Origin: Mesodorylaimus sp. YZB2_4
Lineage: Eukaryota > Nematoda > Enoplea > Dorylaimida > Dorylaimidae
DNA: 64,000 nucleotides
Assembly (NCBI GenBank): GCA_030248295.1
Contig: JASANH010000542.1
Coordinates: 1-64,000, forward strand
Reading direction: 5' to 3'
Shown here: positions 9,360-20,115 of the stretch, piece after piece
How positions within the stretch are numbered: the stretch's first letter is position 1
Layout: each line of letters opens with the position of its first letter
Notes under the pieces: model-generated
What the model saw: only the letters and a program-made list of their open reading frames with translations
What the model was told of the DNA's origin: nothing
The model's database searches: none
Position numbers and translations under genes: made by a program

Positions 9360-11828
9360 ATGGTAATTTGTGATATTTGTAACGCGCCTCTGGCTAACCT
9401 TGTCGCACTTGGACTTCATCGGAAGAAATTGCATCAAGAAGTGGGCCCCAGCTGCACCATTTGCAAAGAACAATTTTCCAATCGACAAGCGTTGTACAGA
9501 CATCGGAAGTCTAACATTTGCTGCAGTAAAAATGCTCCTCCAATTCGATTTGATTCTGGCATTGCGACGTCTTCGTCATATTTGCATAATCGTGCCAATG
9601 ATGAACGCGATATGGTCGAACCCTCAAAGTCGTCAAACCTTATTTGCGGCGTCTGCACAGTATCCTTTGTTAGCATGCGCGGCTTGTGTTCACATTTGGA
9701 AAACGAGCATGGCATGCCAGCAGATATCAAGTATTTCTCATTTTCGAGTGCCCAAGCCCAGCAAGAATGGATGCGTGAAGTGGAACAGGCTGGGTGCTTT
9801 GAGTTTCTTCGTCGTCGGGCCAGAAAGACGAAAGCCACTGAAGTGGAGTATTTCTACTGCTACCGAAGTGGAAATTATGATTCATAAGCTGAAGGGAAAA
9901 GAGCACCGAAGCAGATTGGGTCACTGAAATGCGGCTTCCAGTGTTCAGCATTTGCTACAGTGACCACAGGCTTAGCAACTAGCACAGTCACAGTTGAATG
10001 TTGTCTCGAGCATTATTTCCACGATACCGCAGTGGCGCGTATGCACGTACCAGACGATGTGGCGAAGGCCATCGGCCATTACAAAGCCGATGGAAGGTCG
10101 ATTGACTGGATTTTAAATAAAATAAGAAGTAAGGCGTCTATACGTACTCCTAGGTCACTAGCACTTTCCTACTGGACCGTACAATTTTAGGCGATTTTTC
10201 TGCGTCATTGTCAGTCGATGCAGAAACGGAACGTCAGGTAAAACTGATGAAGCAGAACGTGATCACGCGGCAGGACATCCATAACACTATTCTTCGGCTC
10301 GGTCTGAAACGCGACCAACTTGATACGAACGACCTTGTAAGCGTTGATTTGCTGGTCAAGCAACACCAGGAAAAAGCAGTCTCCGAAGGCACCCTTTCTC
10401 CATTCTTTTGTTATCAGCAGCAGTCCGGCGATGGCCTCTTTACATTAGGTATGACGAGCATAGACGCACTCTTACATACAGTAGATTGCCTACGTGTCAG
10501 CGGTCATATTCACTTTAGGCTTGCAGACGCCTTTTCAAGCTAAAATGCTAAAGGCTTATGGTTCGAAGGCCATTTGTGTCGACTCAACGCACGGTACAAA
10601 TGTATTTGGCACATTCTTCGGAACTGGCAGAGAGCTGTACTGTCAAAGGTCACCCGTGAGCGCATCACAGCCGTCTGGTATTGTCTGAATATCATACTGC
10701 ATGAAACAGACCAGTCGAAATTCAGGAATTGCCTTTCGAAATTCTTCTCTGACTTCAAAGCGGAAGAAAATTTTATCAGGTACTTTAAAGGTGAGTACTG
10801 CCACCCGGATGAACGCATTGCGGAATGGGCGTTTTGGGCCAGGAGAGATTCAATAGTCTCCGTTAACATGTTCCTGGAGGCTTTTCATCGAACACTGAAA
10901 TCGAAATTTTTGGACCGAAAGGAAAACAACCGGATTGATACTGTTCTCGGCGCGTTACTCGAAGCGGCCAGTTGGTACCTCAGTGAATACGCTGTCAGCT
11001 GTGTCGAAAGAAAGCGTTTGCTTACTCGAGGAGGGACATTGGAGACTTCGCTCAGCATCGAATGTCAACGTGGAGTACGAGGTGGTTCGCGTGAAAAATG
11101 AATACGCATGCCGTCTACGGTGCTCATATTGCAAGATCTGCCCGGACCTGTACAAGTGCAGTTGCCCCGATTCCTTATTTGGAGCGTCTGCATGTAAGCA
11201 TGCACATTTGGTTCATTCGTTGGAAACAGAAAAGATGAATACGCAAGTTACTGACGACACACACCTCGAAATTGGACCAATTATGGAAGAGCCTCCTGCA
11301 CCTGAAAATCGAGTCAACGCACAGACACACATTCTTCAATCGATAAAGCGGCCAGAAAGCATTGCGAGAAAGCAAGAAAAAATTGTAGCTTCAATATCTG
11401 GTGCCGTTCGATCTTTGGATGATCCGTTGGTTTTGGATCAGCTGCTCAGCAAGCTACAAGTAGCGGACACTTTCGCACGGACGTATCAGCCAATGGCACA
11501 GCGATCGTTGGACACTGATCGTAACGCCCCTAACAAAAAGATGGCCACACAATCGCGGTTTTTTCAAGTATCCAAGAAGCGCCGTTCCTCAAGTGCACTG
11601 CGCAAACCGACAGAAACTGAGACGGCGGCGATAAAAGAGGCTTTGAGCACAGTAACAGCAACGGTTTGTGCTATATGCCATGAGGAAGAAGGCCCCACGG
11701 ATAGTTCAGACGACGCATTGGAGGTCAATTGGATTCAATGTATCAAGTGCGATACCTGGTTTCATCAAGCATGCATTTTTGCAGAGGGCGTGGATGAGTT
11801 TGTTTGTGATACATGTACGTTCGCATGA
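9360..11828 (+). pseudogene. MULE transposase with C2H2, SWIM and PHD modules, disrupted
   Basis: The frame opens at ATG 9360 with C2H2-type fingers (CDIC...H, CTIC...H, CGVC...H). It is interrupted by an in-frame TAA at 9885-9887, after which the same frame continues (KCGFQC...). A 62-nt intron (10129-10190, GTAAGG...TTTTAG) restores phase into the DDE region. The first catalytic motif DSTHGTN is at about 10578-10598. Directly after it, in another frame, comes the much later motif KCIWH (about 10599-10613), so the stretch that should hold the middle of the catalytic core is deleted. A further frameshift near 11030 leads into a SWIM finger (CSC...CKHAH, about 11158-11210) and a C-terminal PHD finger (C..C, C..C, WFHQAC, CDTC; about 11670-11818). 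The product cannot be an active transposase. A MULE with a PHD finger is a less usual arrangement. Confidence 0.85.
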
Positions 11829-12082
11829 GAAATGATTACCCATTGACGAAATTGACGTACACCTATATATACACGAGTATGTACTATGTGTAAAAAATCA
11901 AAATACGCATCGATGTGTTCGAGGTCAAAGACATTTTTTTAAGACTAGGTGTTAACGCGGGCAGCTGTCAGCTTACACGCTAATCACCTTTTTGTACTTC
12001 GCGCTGCAGTGCTTGTACCTGAGAATCATTTACCGTATCGTAGTGTGCGCGAACGTGTTACGGGGAAGAAATAAAGGCGGGT

Positions 12083-12091
12083 GTAAAAGAG
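12083..12091. other. Right 9-bp target-site duplication of the MULE
   Basis: GTAAAAGAG, identical to 7357-7365. Confidence 0.85.
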
Positions 12092-12113
12092 TGACGTATG
12101 TAGACTGGTGTTA

Positions 12114-12662
12114 TCACTTGCGGCAGGCTTTCTTTGCGGTAGTAGGTTCAGGCGCCTCGATGTCACTGTCGCTGTCCTCCGATGAGGTTACCTCGGCTCT
12201 GGCCCCGCCCGTCTTCGCTCTCCCTTGAATAAGCTTGGTGGGTCTTCCGCTGCGTTTGTCCCTTGTTTCTGCAGCTGGGGCGCACTCATCGTTGTCTGAC
12301 GGGGGCGCCTCGGTATTGGTGGTTTTCATCTCCTCCTCGAGTTGGGCGATACGGGCTCGGATCATCGGTACCTTGCGGTTCAAAACCTGCAAGGTAGCGA
12401 GTTGTATTATCACAACACAAGTCGGCCTAGGGGTACTTACACAATATTGGGCATGAGTCAAGGATACGGCCCTCTCTTCGCCGCTTCTATTCTTCGTACC
12501 CATCCACAGGAGCCCACCGCCTGCATTGGCTGTTATACGGCCGTTGCGTCCCCAACCCCGCGTTGAGGGTTGTGGTCCAGTCGGTTGCGCATCGCCGAGC
12601 GTCTGTTCGATCAAGTCCGCGGCTTTCAAAACGATATCATCGAACTCGTCTTTATACACCAT
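12114..12662 (-). CDS. Small coiled-coil nuclear-looking protein, 164 aa, unrecognised
   Basis: Exons are 12441-12662 and 12114-12386, with a 54-nt intron (GTAAGT...TTGCAG) in phase 0. The intron is a multiple of three without a stop, so retention would give 182 residues. Visible parts are an acidic helix (DEFDDIVLKAADLIEQ), a Gly-rich middle, a short coiled coil (RARIAQLEEEM) and a tail mixing basic patches with an acidic SSEDSDSDIE run, which is typical of nuclear proteins. A good acceptor (TTTTTTCAG) precedes the ATG at 12662, so an upstream non-coding or coding exon is likely. It lies 23 bp from the MULE target duplication. Function unknown. Confidence 0.5.
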   Translation of the reverse strand: MVYKDEFDDIVLKAADLIEQTLGDAQPTGPQPSTRGWGRNGRITANAGGGLLWMGTKNRSGEERAVSLTHAQYCVSTPRPTCVVIIQLATLQVLNRKVPMIRARIAQLEEEMKTTNTEAPPSDNDECAPAAETRDKRSGRPTKLIQGRAKTGGARAEVTSSEDSDSDIEAPEPTTAKKACRK

Positions 12663-12669
12663 CAGCCCT

Positions 12670-14560
12670 GAAAAAATTTACTACATAACTACTAAGTTGT
12701 AATAAAGCCGGGTAGGAGCTATAGTGCGATAGCTGGAATCCTACCGTCAGCTCAGGTTCGATAAATAGCGCACCGCCACCTCGGCACAGTCGCTTTTATT
12801 TTTCCTGACAGAGGAGGAGAACCGACCGCACAGTACAACCCCTAAACTTCCCACTGGCAGAAAGACATCAAATGGGTACACAGTATGTATGCACGAACCA
12901 TCTAAGGTCAAAAGGTCGAAGTGCGTGCGTGGGAATAGTTAATCATTTTTAGTCTGTGAAGAGGAGCGGTGGCTGCTATCACATGGAATGTCAAGAAGGT
13001 TAATCTGGTAGTAAAATACCGGATTGGTTGATTTATTGTTTGATGGCCAGTGGTCGGCGTGGGAAGAGTGGCTGTCCATTTGCGTTCATTGGAGTTGATA
13101 TCCGATAATCCGTATTTGACGTGGGAAAAAGGGTGGCTGTAGAGACGGGAATAGACGCGTTGTTTGCGTGCGTAATGCGAACAGGCGACAGTGGCCGGTT
13201 TTCAATGCTGCTGCACACAATACCATACTGTGCTTTACATTACAAAGTGACTGGCGCCAAGGACAGGCAGGTATTCAGGTATTAATCACACACCGCATAA
13301 GGCTGGACAGGGCTCTAAGAATACTACCTATTATCTGTTCTCTATGTTAATACACGGGGCACCATGCGGCACGCGAAGGGCATGTATATTCTCGAAGAAA
13401 ACAGGTTTTTAAACCCGAGGTACGGCTAGACAACAAAGAAGACGTCGCGGTGGGATTTGCAAGAGGGAGGAAATTGTGCCATGGGGTCAATGGGGAAGAA
13501 TAAGGATGTCTTTGGGGACTGGGATTTCTCTGCGGGAATCCATCTTATGGCTATATTGTCTCATCTTGCATTCTAACGTCGCTCGTGTTTTGTTCCGTTC
13601 TCTCGACATTCGGTTTTTCCGTGACATACAGAAAATACCCTTCCTTCCCACACGGTGCGCTGACAATGAGACTCGTCTTGGGGTCAAAAAGGGGAGACAT
13701 GAAATGATGGCCATACGACCGTCGTCCGTGCCTCAATGTCGTAGAGACGTCTCTCGTCAGTCACCGTCGTACGTGTAAACATGAATGAGTGATTCGAGAT
13801 TCTGTACCTACGAGTTTGCTATGCCTAAACGGCAGCATCCGAAACCTAGGCACCGGCTGGAACGGTGAAGGTGAAGGGGGGGGGGGGGGGTCGAGCGAGC
13901 AAAGAAAAGTTCAGTATATTCTTAAAGTGAAACGCGCGTGTCATACCTGTATATATGTAGTACCGTTGATCGCGAGTCCCGAGTCAATCTGAATCAGTCC
14001 GCTGCATTAGTTGGCCCGTGGAAGTTTAGGCAAGCTAGCTAACACCATATCCACGCTGTCAACATGGAAGGTACGTGATGTGGAAGGATTGATTCTCTTT
14101 AGCGCAGCATTAGTGCAAGTTGCGTGTGTTGAAGAGAGAGTCGTCATCAATGAAATCGATCGTGAAACTCCAACGAACCCGCTTCGAAAGAAATTCCTGG
14201 AGTTTCGAGGATTTCAGCGTGAAAGATTCAACTCGCCATGGATCCCAGTGAGCGCGAAAGCCGTGTACAAGGAAGGAGGATATTGGCTGTTGGGTACTGT
14301 GAACCATATGGTATCGCCTTGTTCAGGGAGCCGAGAGAGCATGATTTATTGCGTGGGAAGGCTTCACGCAAAGCAAGCCATATGTAATTCTGACGAGCAA
14401 AGTTGGCGAAAAATTGAAACCATTCCTAGAAGATATGATCGTAGTGGGGCGATGTCGAACAGACCTGTAATCCATTGCCCTGTTTTCAGGGCTATGGATT
14501 ACAGGTCTGTTACAGGATTACAACACCTACTCACGCTTTGAGATTCTAACATTATACTCA
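12670..14560. other. Spacer, no supported gene; G-tract and hairpin inside
   Basis: Frames here are short or without recognisable motifs. A 176-codon frame at 14011-14541 on the plus strand has no recognised domain and may be part of the same relic as the dUTPase-like sequence that follows. A poly(G) tract lies at about 13877-13890. Confidence 0.4.
14460..14509. repeat. Hairpin, 23-bp arms with one mismatch and a 4-nt loop
   Basis: Arms are 14460-14482 and 14487-14509 around a TTTT loop; the first 16 bp (CAGACCTGTAATCCAT) are perfect. Confidence 0.85.
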
Positions 14561-14574
14561 ATCCCCGCCGATCG

Positions 14575-14949
14575 AAATTTATTATCGATTCAGCGAATGA
14601 AAAAAGTTCTGAGGATTCTTCGGTCAAAAGCGACAGTGGGGAGGAAGAAATTGTGCAAGTCGTGCAGTTTCGCCGAATCCTGTCGCAAGCTATCCCTCCT
14701 ACACCTAATGGAGTTGAACCTACAGCCTCTTACTCTTTGCGTTTGTGGGACCGACTGGTTCTTAGACCAGGCGAACAACTTTATAAATCCTTAGATGTGC
14801 TTATTTTATTACCGAAAGGCACATGCGCTATGATAATTGGCCGCGCCGCCCTTATGAGTACTAAGAAAATCTGGATTGGTGTCAGTGTTATCGAAGTAGG
14901 TTGCGCGAGTCTCATTATGGTATGGAAATTATTCTCGACTTTAATGTAG
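14575..14949 (+). pseudogene. dUTPase-like remnant
   Basis: The frame that ends at TAG 14949 keeps the order and spacing of the trimeric dUTPase fold: a start like PTxNGxEPTASYSLRL (motif 1 position), LLPKGTCAMIIGRAAL (the PxGT...GRSGLA position) and GVSVIEVG (the GVID position). Key residues are changed: the Asp of motif 1 is Ser, the Ser of GRSG is Ala and the Asp of GVID is Glu, and no C-terminal Gly-rich motif follows. dUTPases are carried by some retroelements and DNA viruses as well as by hosts. An acidic Ser-rich stretch precedes it. I take it to be a decayed, probably mobile-element or virus-derived copy. Confidence 0.5.
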
Positions 14950-15539
14950 CACTGTAACATTACGGGTCCTATTCTGTTACAAAGGCGAAACACCTCCCGG
15001 AAGATCCTTTACAATTTCAAAACCGGTGAGCATATCGCCAGTATGCTCATATTTAATACATGCCTTGTGCGATCGCCTCAGCAACGAGTGAAAACGTGAA
15101 AACATGGTTCTGCGCCTTTATTACATTAGGCTCGCGAATAGCCAACAAGATGTGTAGGACTTTCGCATTCCTGGCAATCAAAGACAGTCCGTTGGAGCAT
15201 CCAGGTATGATAATATGGTAAGGGTGTGACAATTAGGTATAGTAGGCTAATATCTACTTTTGTCTCTCGCTCTGCCTGCCATTGTCGTGAGTATGTGCTG
15301 TGTTGCTTTTGGGAGTAGACTGGAACAGATGCTCGAAAACCTTGCTTCAGTGGTTAGTCAAAAGAGAAAGGCAAGTCGTCATCACTGCATAGAAAACACC
15401 AACCTTTGTTCTGAGCCAGGACGACGTTCCCACCGCTACATCTAGAGATGGCTCATCCAGAGCGCGAGCTAACTGCAAAACTACGTTATAAGTAACTTCA
15501 AAACGGACGCGCGCAGAAAGGACACTGGAAGACACACCA

Positions 15540-16431
15540 GCGGCGGCAACAGTCAAAGGAGCACCGAAGGCGATCAAGTTGCCTTGCATAGCCAAGGCAC
15601 AAGAAAACGATGCTACTACTGCAGCAAGCTACGTCAAGCGCGACTGCTGGAAACTGGCCGGTAATAGTGGATGTCGACCAGACCAGGCTAGGCGCAGGGG
15701 CAAGCCAAGGTGGCTGTGGCGGCGGTCAGAGAAGAAACCGCGGAAATCAAGTGCAATGGAGGAGGAGTGACATTAGAGGGCCAATGCCCCAGATGATGGC
15801 GATCAGGCGGAGGACCTGTTATAGTCGATTCTGGGGCTACCACTCAAATGTCGCCGAACCGCGAATGCTAATAATAAGCTTCAAACCGTTTGCAGAGTCA
15901 AGACTGGTCCAGATGGGTGATGATGCTGGACTTGAGGCAATGGGACATGAAACAGTGTCGGTTGTTGCGACGCACCTGACAGGAGGCTGGAGGTGAAGCT
16001 CACAAACGTATGGTACGTGCAGGGAAAAAAACCTGCTTAATTGGTCCCAGCAGTGATAAAACACACGAGAGAGTTAATTTTCCAGCGACTACTGCGAAAT
16101 TGTTCAGGGAAACAAGGTCTTAGCGGAAGCAAGTTTGATGGCTGAGAAGCAGCTGTACAAGCAGAACTGTAAGTCCTTAATCAAGAAAGAAGCGCTGCTC
16201 AACACTGAGCAGGACAAGGCGGAAACAAATGCAGTCGAAAGCGAAAAGGACTGCAACAGACTTCAACTGTGGCATGAGAGACTGGGACACCTCAGCCACA
16301 GAGCTATCCGAGGTGTGAAGTTCTACCAATGCGTGGAAGGTCTGAAGTTCAAGGAAGGTAATCGCGGAACATTTTGCGAGGCATGTGCTGCAGGGAACCA
16401 AGGAAAAAATTCCCAGGAAAAAGAGCGCTAA
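15540..16431 (+). mobile_element. Ty1/copia retrotransposon fragment (gag end, protease, pre-integrase)
   Basis: Three pieces occur in the correct order but in different frames with stops. First, a zinc-knuckle remnant at about 15605-15660 (CYYC in one frame, RDCWKLAG in the next). Second, a protease start at about 15820-15870 (IVDSGATTQMSP, the DSGAT active site). Third, the pre-integrase domain at about 16140-16431 (LWHERLGHLS...CEACAAG, an HHCC-type region). No long terminal repeats, integrase core or reverse transcriptase were found, so it is a dead internal fragment. Confidence 0.75.
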
Positions 16432-16644
16432 CTTGGGTAGGGGCAAAACGACACCATGCAAAACGGCAAAATCTTTGTGTATATATGCATATGTGCGAGC
16501 ATGTTGCAGAAATGTGGTGTGATTCATCAAAGTCGAGGCAACGCTCTGTGAATAGAAAATTTTGCAATCAGAAATGGTCTTTGGTCAACATCGCTGACTT
16601 CGTCTGTGGGGAGGGGGATCAGATCGTCTTCGGGGGGGAAGGGG

Positions 16645-16712
16645 GGGTCGACGACATGGCAGGCCATTTTTTCCGAAACAGGGGGTCGACGACATGCTGG
16701 ACCATTTTTTTC
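16645..16712. repeat. Two-copy direct repeat, about 37 bp
   Basis: GGGGGTCGACGACATG followed by a GGCCATTTTTT-type tail occurs twice, about 37 bp apart, after a G-rich stretch. Confidence 0.6.
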
Positions 16713-16812
16713 CTGTAAAAATGTTTTTTTATTTCCGCGAAAAATTTAAATTTTGGCGGTAAATTTAATTTTTAGCGGGAAATTTAATTCTTTGCCCGCT
16801 CCTCAAAATCAT

Positions 16813-17150
16813 CTAGTCCTCGTCGCAGGTGTTTGAACACTTGATAGAGCCGTCGCTCTTAAACGGGAGGACCTGTCTCAAGTTTTTCAGATAACATTCC
16901 TTGACCAAAAAATAGTACCATTCGCCATCGCCACCAGCCACGACCTTGGGGAAAGTGTTGTTTTTGCATCCGGCGTAAATTTTGTTGTACTCTCGCCCTG
17001 TGACAGCGAAAACTTTCTCTGTCCAGCCCCTCTCTTCATGTGTCATCCAGTCTCCTCGGAGCAAGTAGTATTCGTGGCTGGATTGCCACAGCCACATCCG
17101 ATGGCCGTTGACGTCGCCAGCGCAATTGACATTGGTGGTGGTTTGTGAGC
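16813..17150 (-). CDS. 3' coding exon of a small Cys-rich, probably secreted protein
   Basis: The frame ends at TAG 16813 and stays open upstream past the internal ATG at 17097 to an acceptor-like ATTTAG near 17167-17172, giving at least 112 residues with six to seven cysteines, many aromatics (RMWLWQSSHEYYLL, EWYYFLVKECY) and an acidic Cys-rich tail (CSNTCDED). The Cys content suggests export, but no signal peptide is seen in the exon itself. The first exon was not found in the next few hundred bases on this strand. I do not recognise the family. Confidence 0.45.
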
Positions 17151-17179
17151 ACGAGACAGCATTGCCTAAATGCGACTGG

Positions 17180-20110
17180 ATCTTTAGGGCCGCTAGCGCT
17201 GGGCTCGGCTTAAAGACTCACACCTGCCGAGATGAACAGAAAGCTTAAATAGGTGACGAATTAAATAGAGGTCTTCGCTGACATAGTTATGTTTAGATTT
17301 CCCGGAACTGCGCTGTTCCAAAACTAGGACTGAGGATTTTGTAAATCGAATGAGCAAACGCACGCACGCTGTTTAACGATTATTGCTAGGAGCTTGGGTC
17401 TTGGAAGCTAGCCAAATGTGTACACCCAAAGATAAATCGCAAGCGAGCACGAAGCTTTAAAAGTACTTGACAAAAACTGGGAGATACTCGTCTAATACTT
17501 ACAAGCGATGATTGCCGATGACGAGCTTCGGGATATGAAAGCGAGAGCACAAGGAGTATTGAATGAGCGAATAAACTACTGGTTTCGACAGGAGGTGGCA
17601 AAGCTTCAACAATGGAATGCATGAATTGCGATGGACTTCGCTGTTTGATCATGCACCGTAATGCACGTTTGATGAAAAATCGAAGCAAATTACCAAATGC
17701 ACCAATGTGGTCGCGTTGATCATGAGGGGCCAGTTACTAGCTCATATCGTGGAGGAGCAGAGGCCGGCTGTCACAGTTTAATTTTTGCCTGAAGGCTGTT
17801 TTTGCCAACGCGAATTCAGCGTGATCCCTAAAAAGGATGAAGTTAACTACTGTGATCATGTCATAGCGGAAGAAGAGAAATATTGGACGATAGATAGGGT
17901 GGTGGAAGCGACTGACGTCCCACCTGTAATCATACCACTTTATCCCGACTCAGATGAATCAGATGAAAATACCTGAAGTTACCACTGAATTTATAATCTG
18001 TAAAGGCATAGTGGATGCGGGGATAAACTAGCCACGTGGTTAGTGTGAATTTTTTGCTTTTAATGTATGTAGAGAAGCTGCTGGTGAAGACACGCATGAA
18101 ACTTGTTCGGAAGCACCACAGCTTCTAACTGAAGATGTCCAAACATCGAATCAATCATACCATAACAAGAAACCAAAACGCAATTGATGAAAGTGACAAC
18201 TGATTGCTGGTCACCACGCGACTGCGGTTGCTATGCAAGCTAGCACCCTCTCGCACGACTGCACATGGCTTATCGGTTTTTGAACTTTCGATTTCGTCAC
18301 CACCACTCTAAAGAGAACATTGATTATCAGGGAAACTTGAAAAATGCGAGCTCATAGGGTAGGCTATGAAGTGCGAATTTTAGTAAACAAAGCGGATAAT
18401 ACAGTAGATGGGACCAACCCTTCAGCGCTCCGCAACTTTACTGGCCTGCTGTGGTTCGCGCAAACTCCCCAAAAAATATTACTGTAGTGTACTGCATAGG
18501 GAGAAACTAGCACACCCAACGAGTAAAAATGCTATTTCACGATCACTCAGACCCAAACAAAGCGAACGAAAATCCCATTTTAGATTACGTACTTGAAGTA
18601 CTGATGTAAGATGATGAATCTCTAAAGCCACCCTATCAGCCGTAGCTGTCAGGAATAATAATGTATAAGTACGGGTAATTACGCCGTCCTAGCATAAAGA
18701 TGCGCAGGATCAATGGCCTCGTCGTTTCTCGACTTTTGATTCTCCCGGTTCGTGTATGCAGCCAACGGCCTGGCGCCAAGCTGGCGGCGGCCACAGATAG
18801 ATTGAAAAGACTATATGCAGTTATTCTTCCTTATATGAATGAGCCGAGACAAGTTCGCGGACATGCAAGAGACAGTGCGAAGAGCGGATGCGTGAACAAA
18901 GCCGAGGACTAGGTGAACAACTAAAACCAGGTGACCCCAATTGCTAAATCATGCGCGTTGGCTCTTGACGCGTAATTCCCTGCCTCAAGGGGCCTTTGTC
19001 ATGTATGTAGGCCGATCATTTTTTTTCCTTGAGTGCTCTTTGTGCTTGAGTGGCCCCCAAAATTATCACCTGGATTTCCACATCCTTTGAAGGAATCCAT
19101 GGTCAAGTCAATTGCGTCGGCCGTAGTTCTTTGCGCAAGGCAGTATGTCTATCGAATCTAAAGCCTATACTAACGGTGAGAACTTGTCATGAAATTTTTA
19201 AGGTACGGGTAGAGAGTTCATATAGTAAATCTGTTGTGCGGCCTTAAAGCCCTTTATCTTGGGGGGCCTTGATTGATTGATATGAAACTTTGCAATTGCA
19301 CGACCTAGTGGAACCTTTGCATGAACGTGGCCAATGGCGTATTAGGTCATCTTCAAAATGCACTTCAAGTTATCGATCAAAAGCCTCAGCATATCGTCAA
19401 ATCGTCAAAAAGCGCCCAATTTTTTGCCACACACATCGACCATGATTATTCTGGGGAAGGAACCTCTGGCTCTTTTGTCAAAGTGAATAGATCGAAGTAT
19501 GGTAAGTGAAAATAAAGCTGCGTATGATCACCAAATCCAAAGATGATGCTTTCCAAAGCAGAACACCACAGAACGTTTTATTGGATCGAGCCTCAATTCT
19601 ACGCGAGATTATCCGTTATATTTACGAAAAGTATGGATGTTACAGCGCGCTTGACAAAGCTTGCCCCCTTGTTAATTGGTGAGGCAAGCTTTATCTGTTG
19701 CGGGCCTGGTCTGACTAGTGATTACACACTATTTTAGGCGGCTCTGAACTACCTTCGAAGCAGAATTTGTGAATGCGCCGCTTCTTTAACAAGGCCAACC
19801 AGTTTGCAACAGTAAGCTACCCATCTGAAATTTTGTTGCAAAGAATGATGTAGCTTGTTTTAGAGCGGATTGAACCAATCGGATTCAAACATGTCATGCA
19901 TGTCATCAACGTATTCAAAGTGTCAGATATCCGCGACCAGAACTACGACCAATTCACCTCTGAACTTCAAGGCAAGATAAAGCATGATAAGCCTTCTTGA
20001 GGAAGCAATAACAAAAAAGAATTTTGCGGAGAGCTGCGGCGAAACCGTTTATCTTTATGGTCAATTGTAAAAAAAGTCTCAGACATATCTCCAAAATTGG
20101 ATTTTTTTTA
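17180..20110. other. Spacer without a supported gene
   Basis: Many short frames with no recognisable motif; codon use and stops look like decayed or non-coding DNA. No clear repeats seen by eye. Confidence 0.4.
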
Positions 20111-20115
20111 TCATA

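Larger units (their letters stand above)
7366..12082. mobile_element. Mutator-like element (MULE) with nested Harbinger-like insertion
   Basis: The right end is 11984-12082. The left end is its perfect inverted copy, but split: 7366-7376 (ACCCGCCTTTA) and then 9154-9241. The two pieces sum to 99 bp, the same as the right end. A 9-bp duplication GTAAAAGAG flanks the element. Without the nested insertion the MULE would be about 2.94 kb. The matching ends imply recent movement, although its own transposase gene is broken, so it was probably moved by enzyme from another copy or broke after insertion. Confidence 0.88.

Noticed and set aside
9370..9927. 185-codon plus-strand frame overlapping the MULE zinc fingers
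   Set aside because: Shadow frame: the overlapping frame from 9360 has real C2H2 ligands and continues into the transposase.
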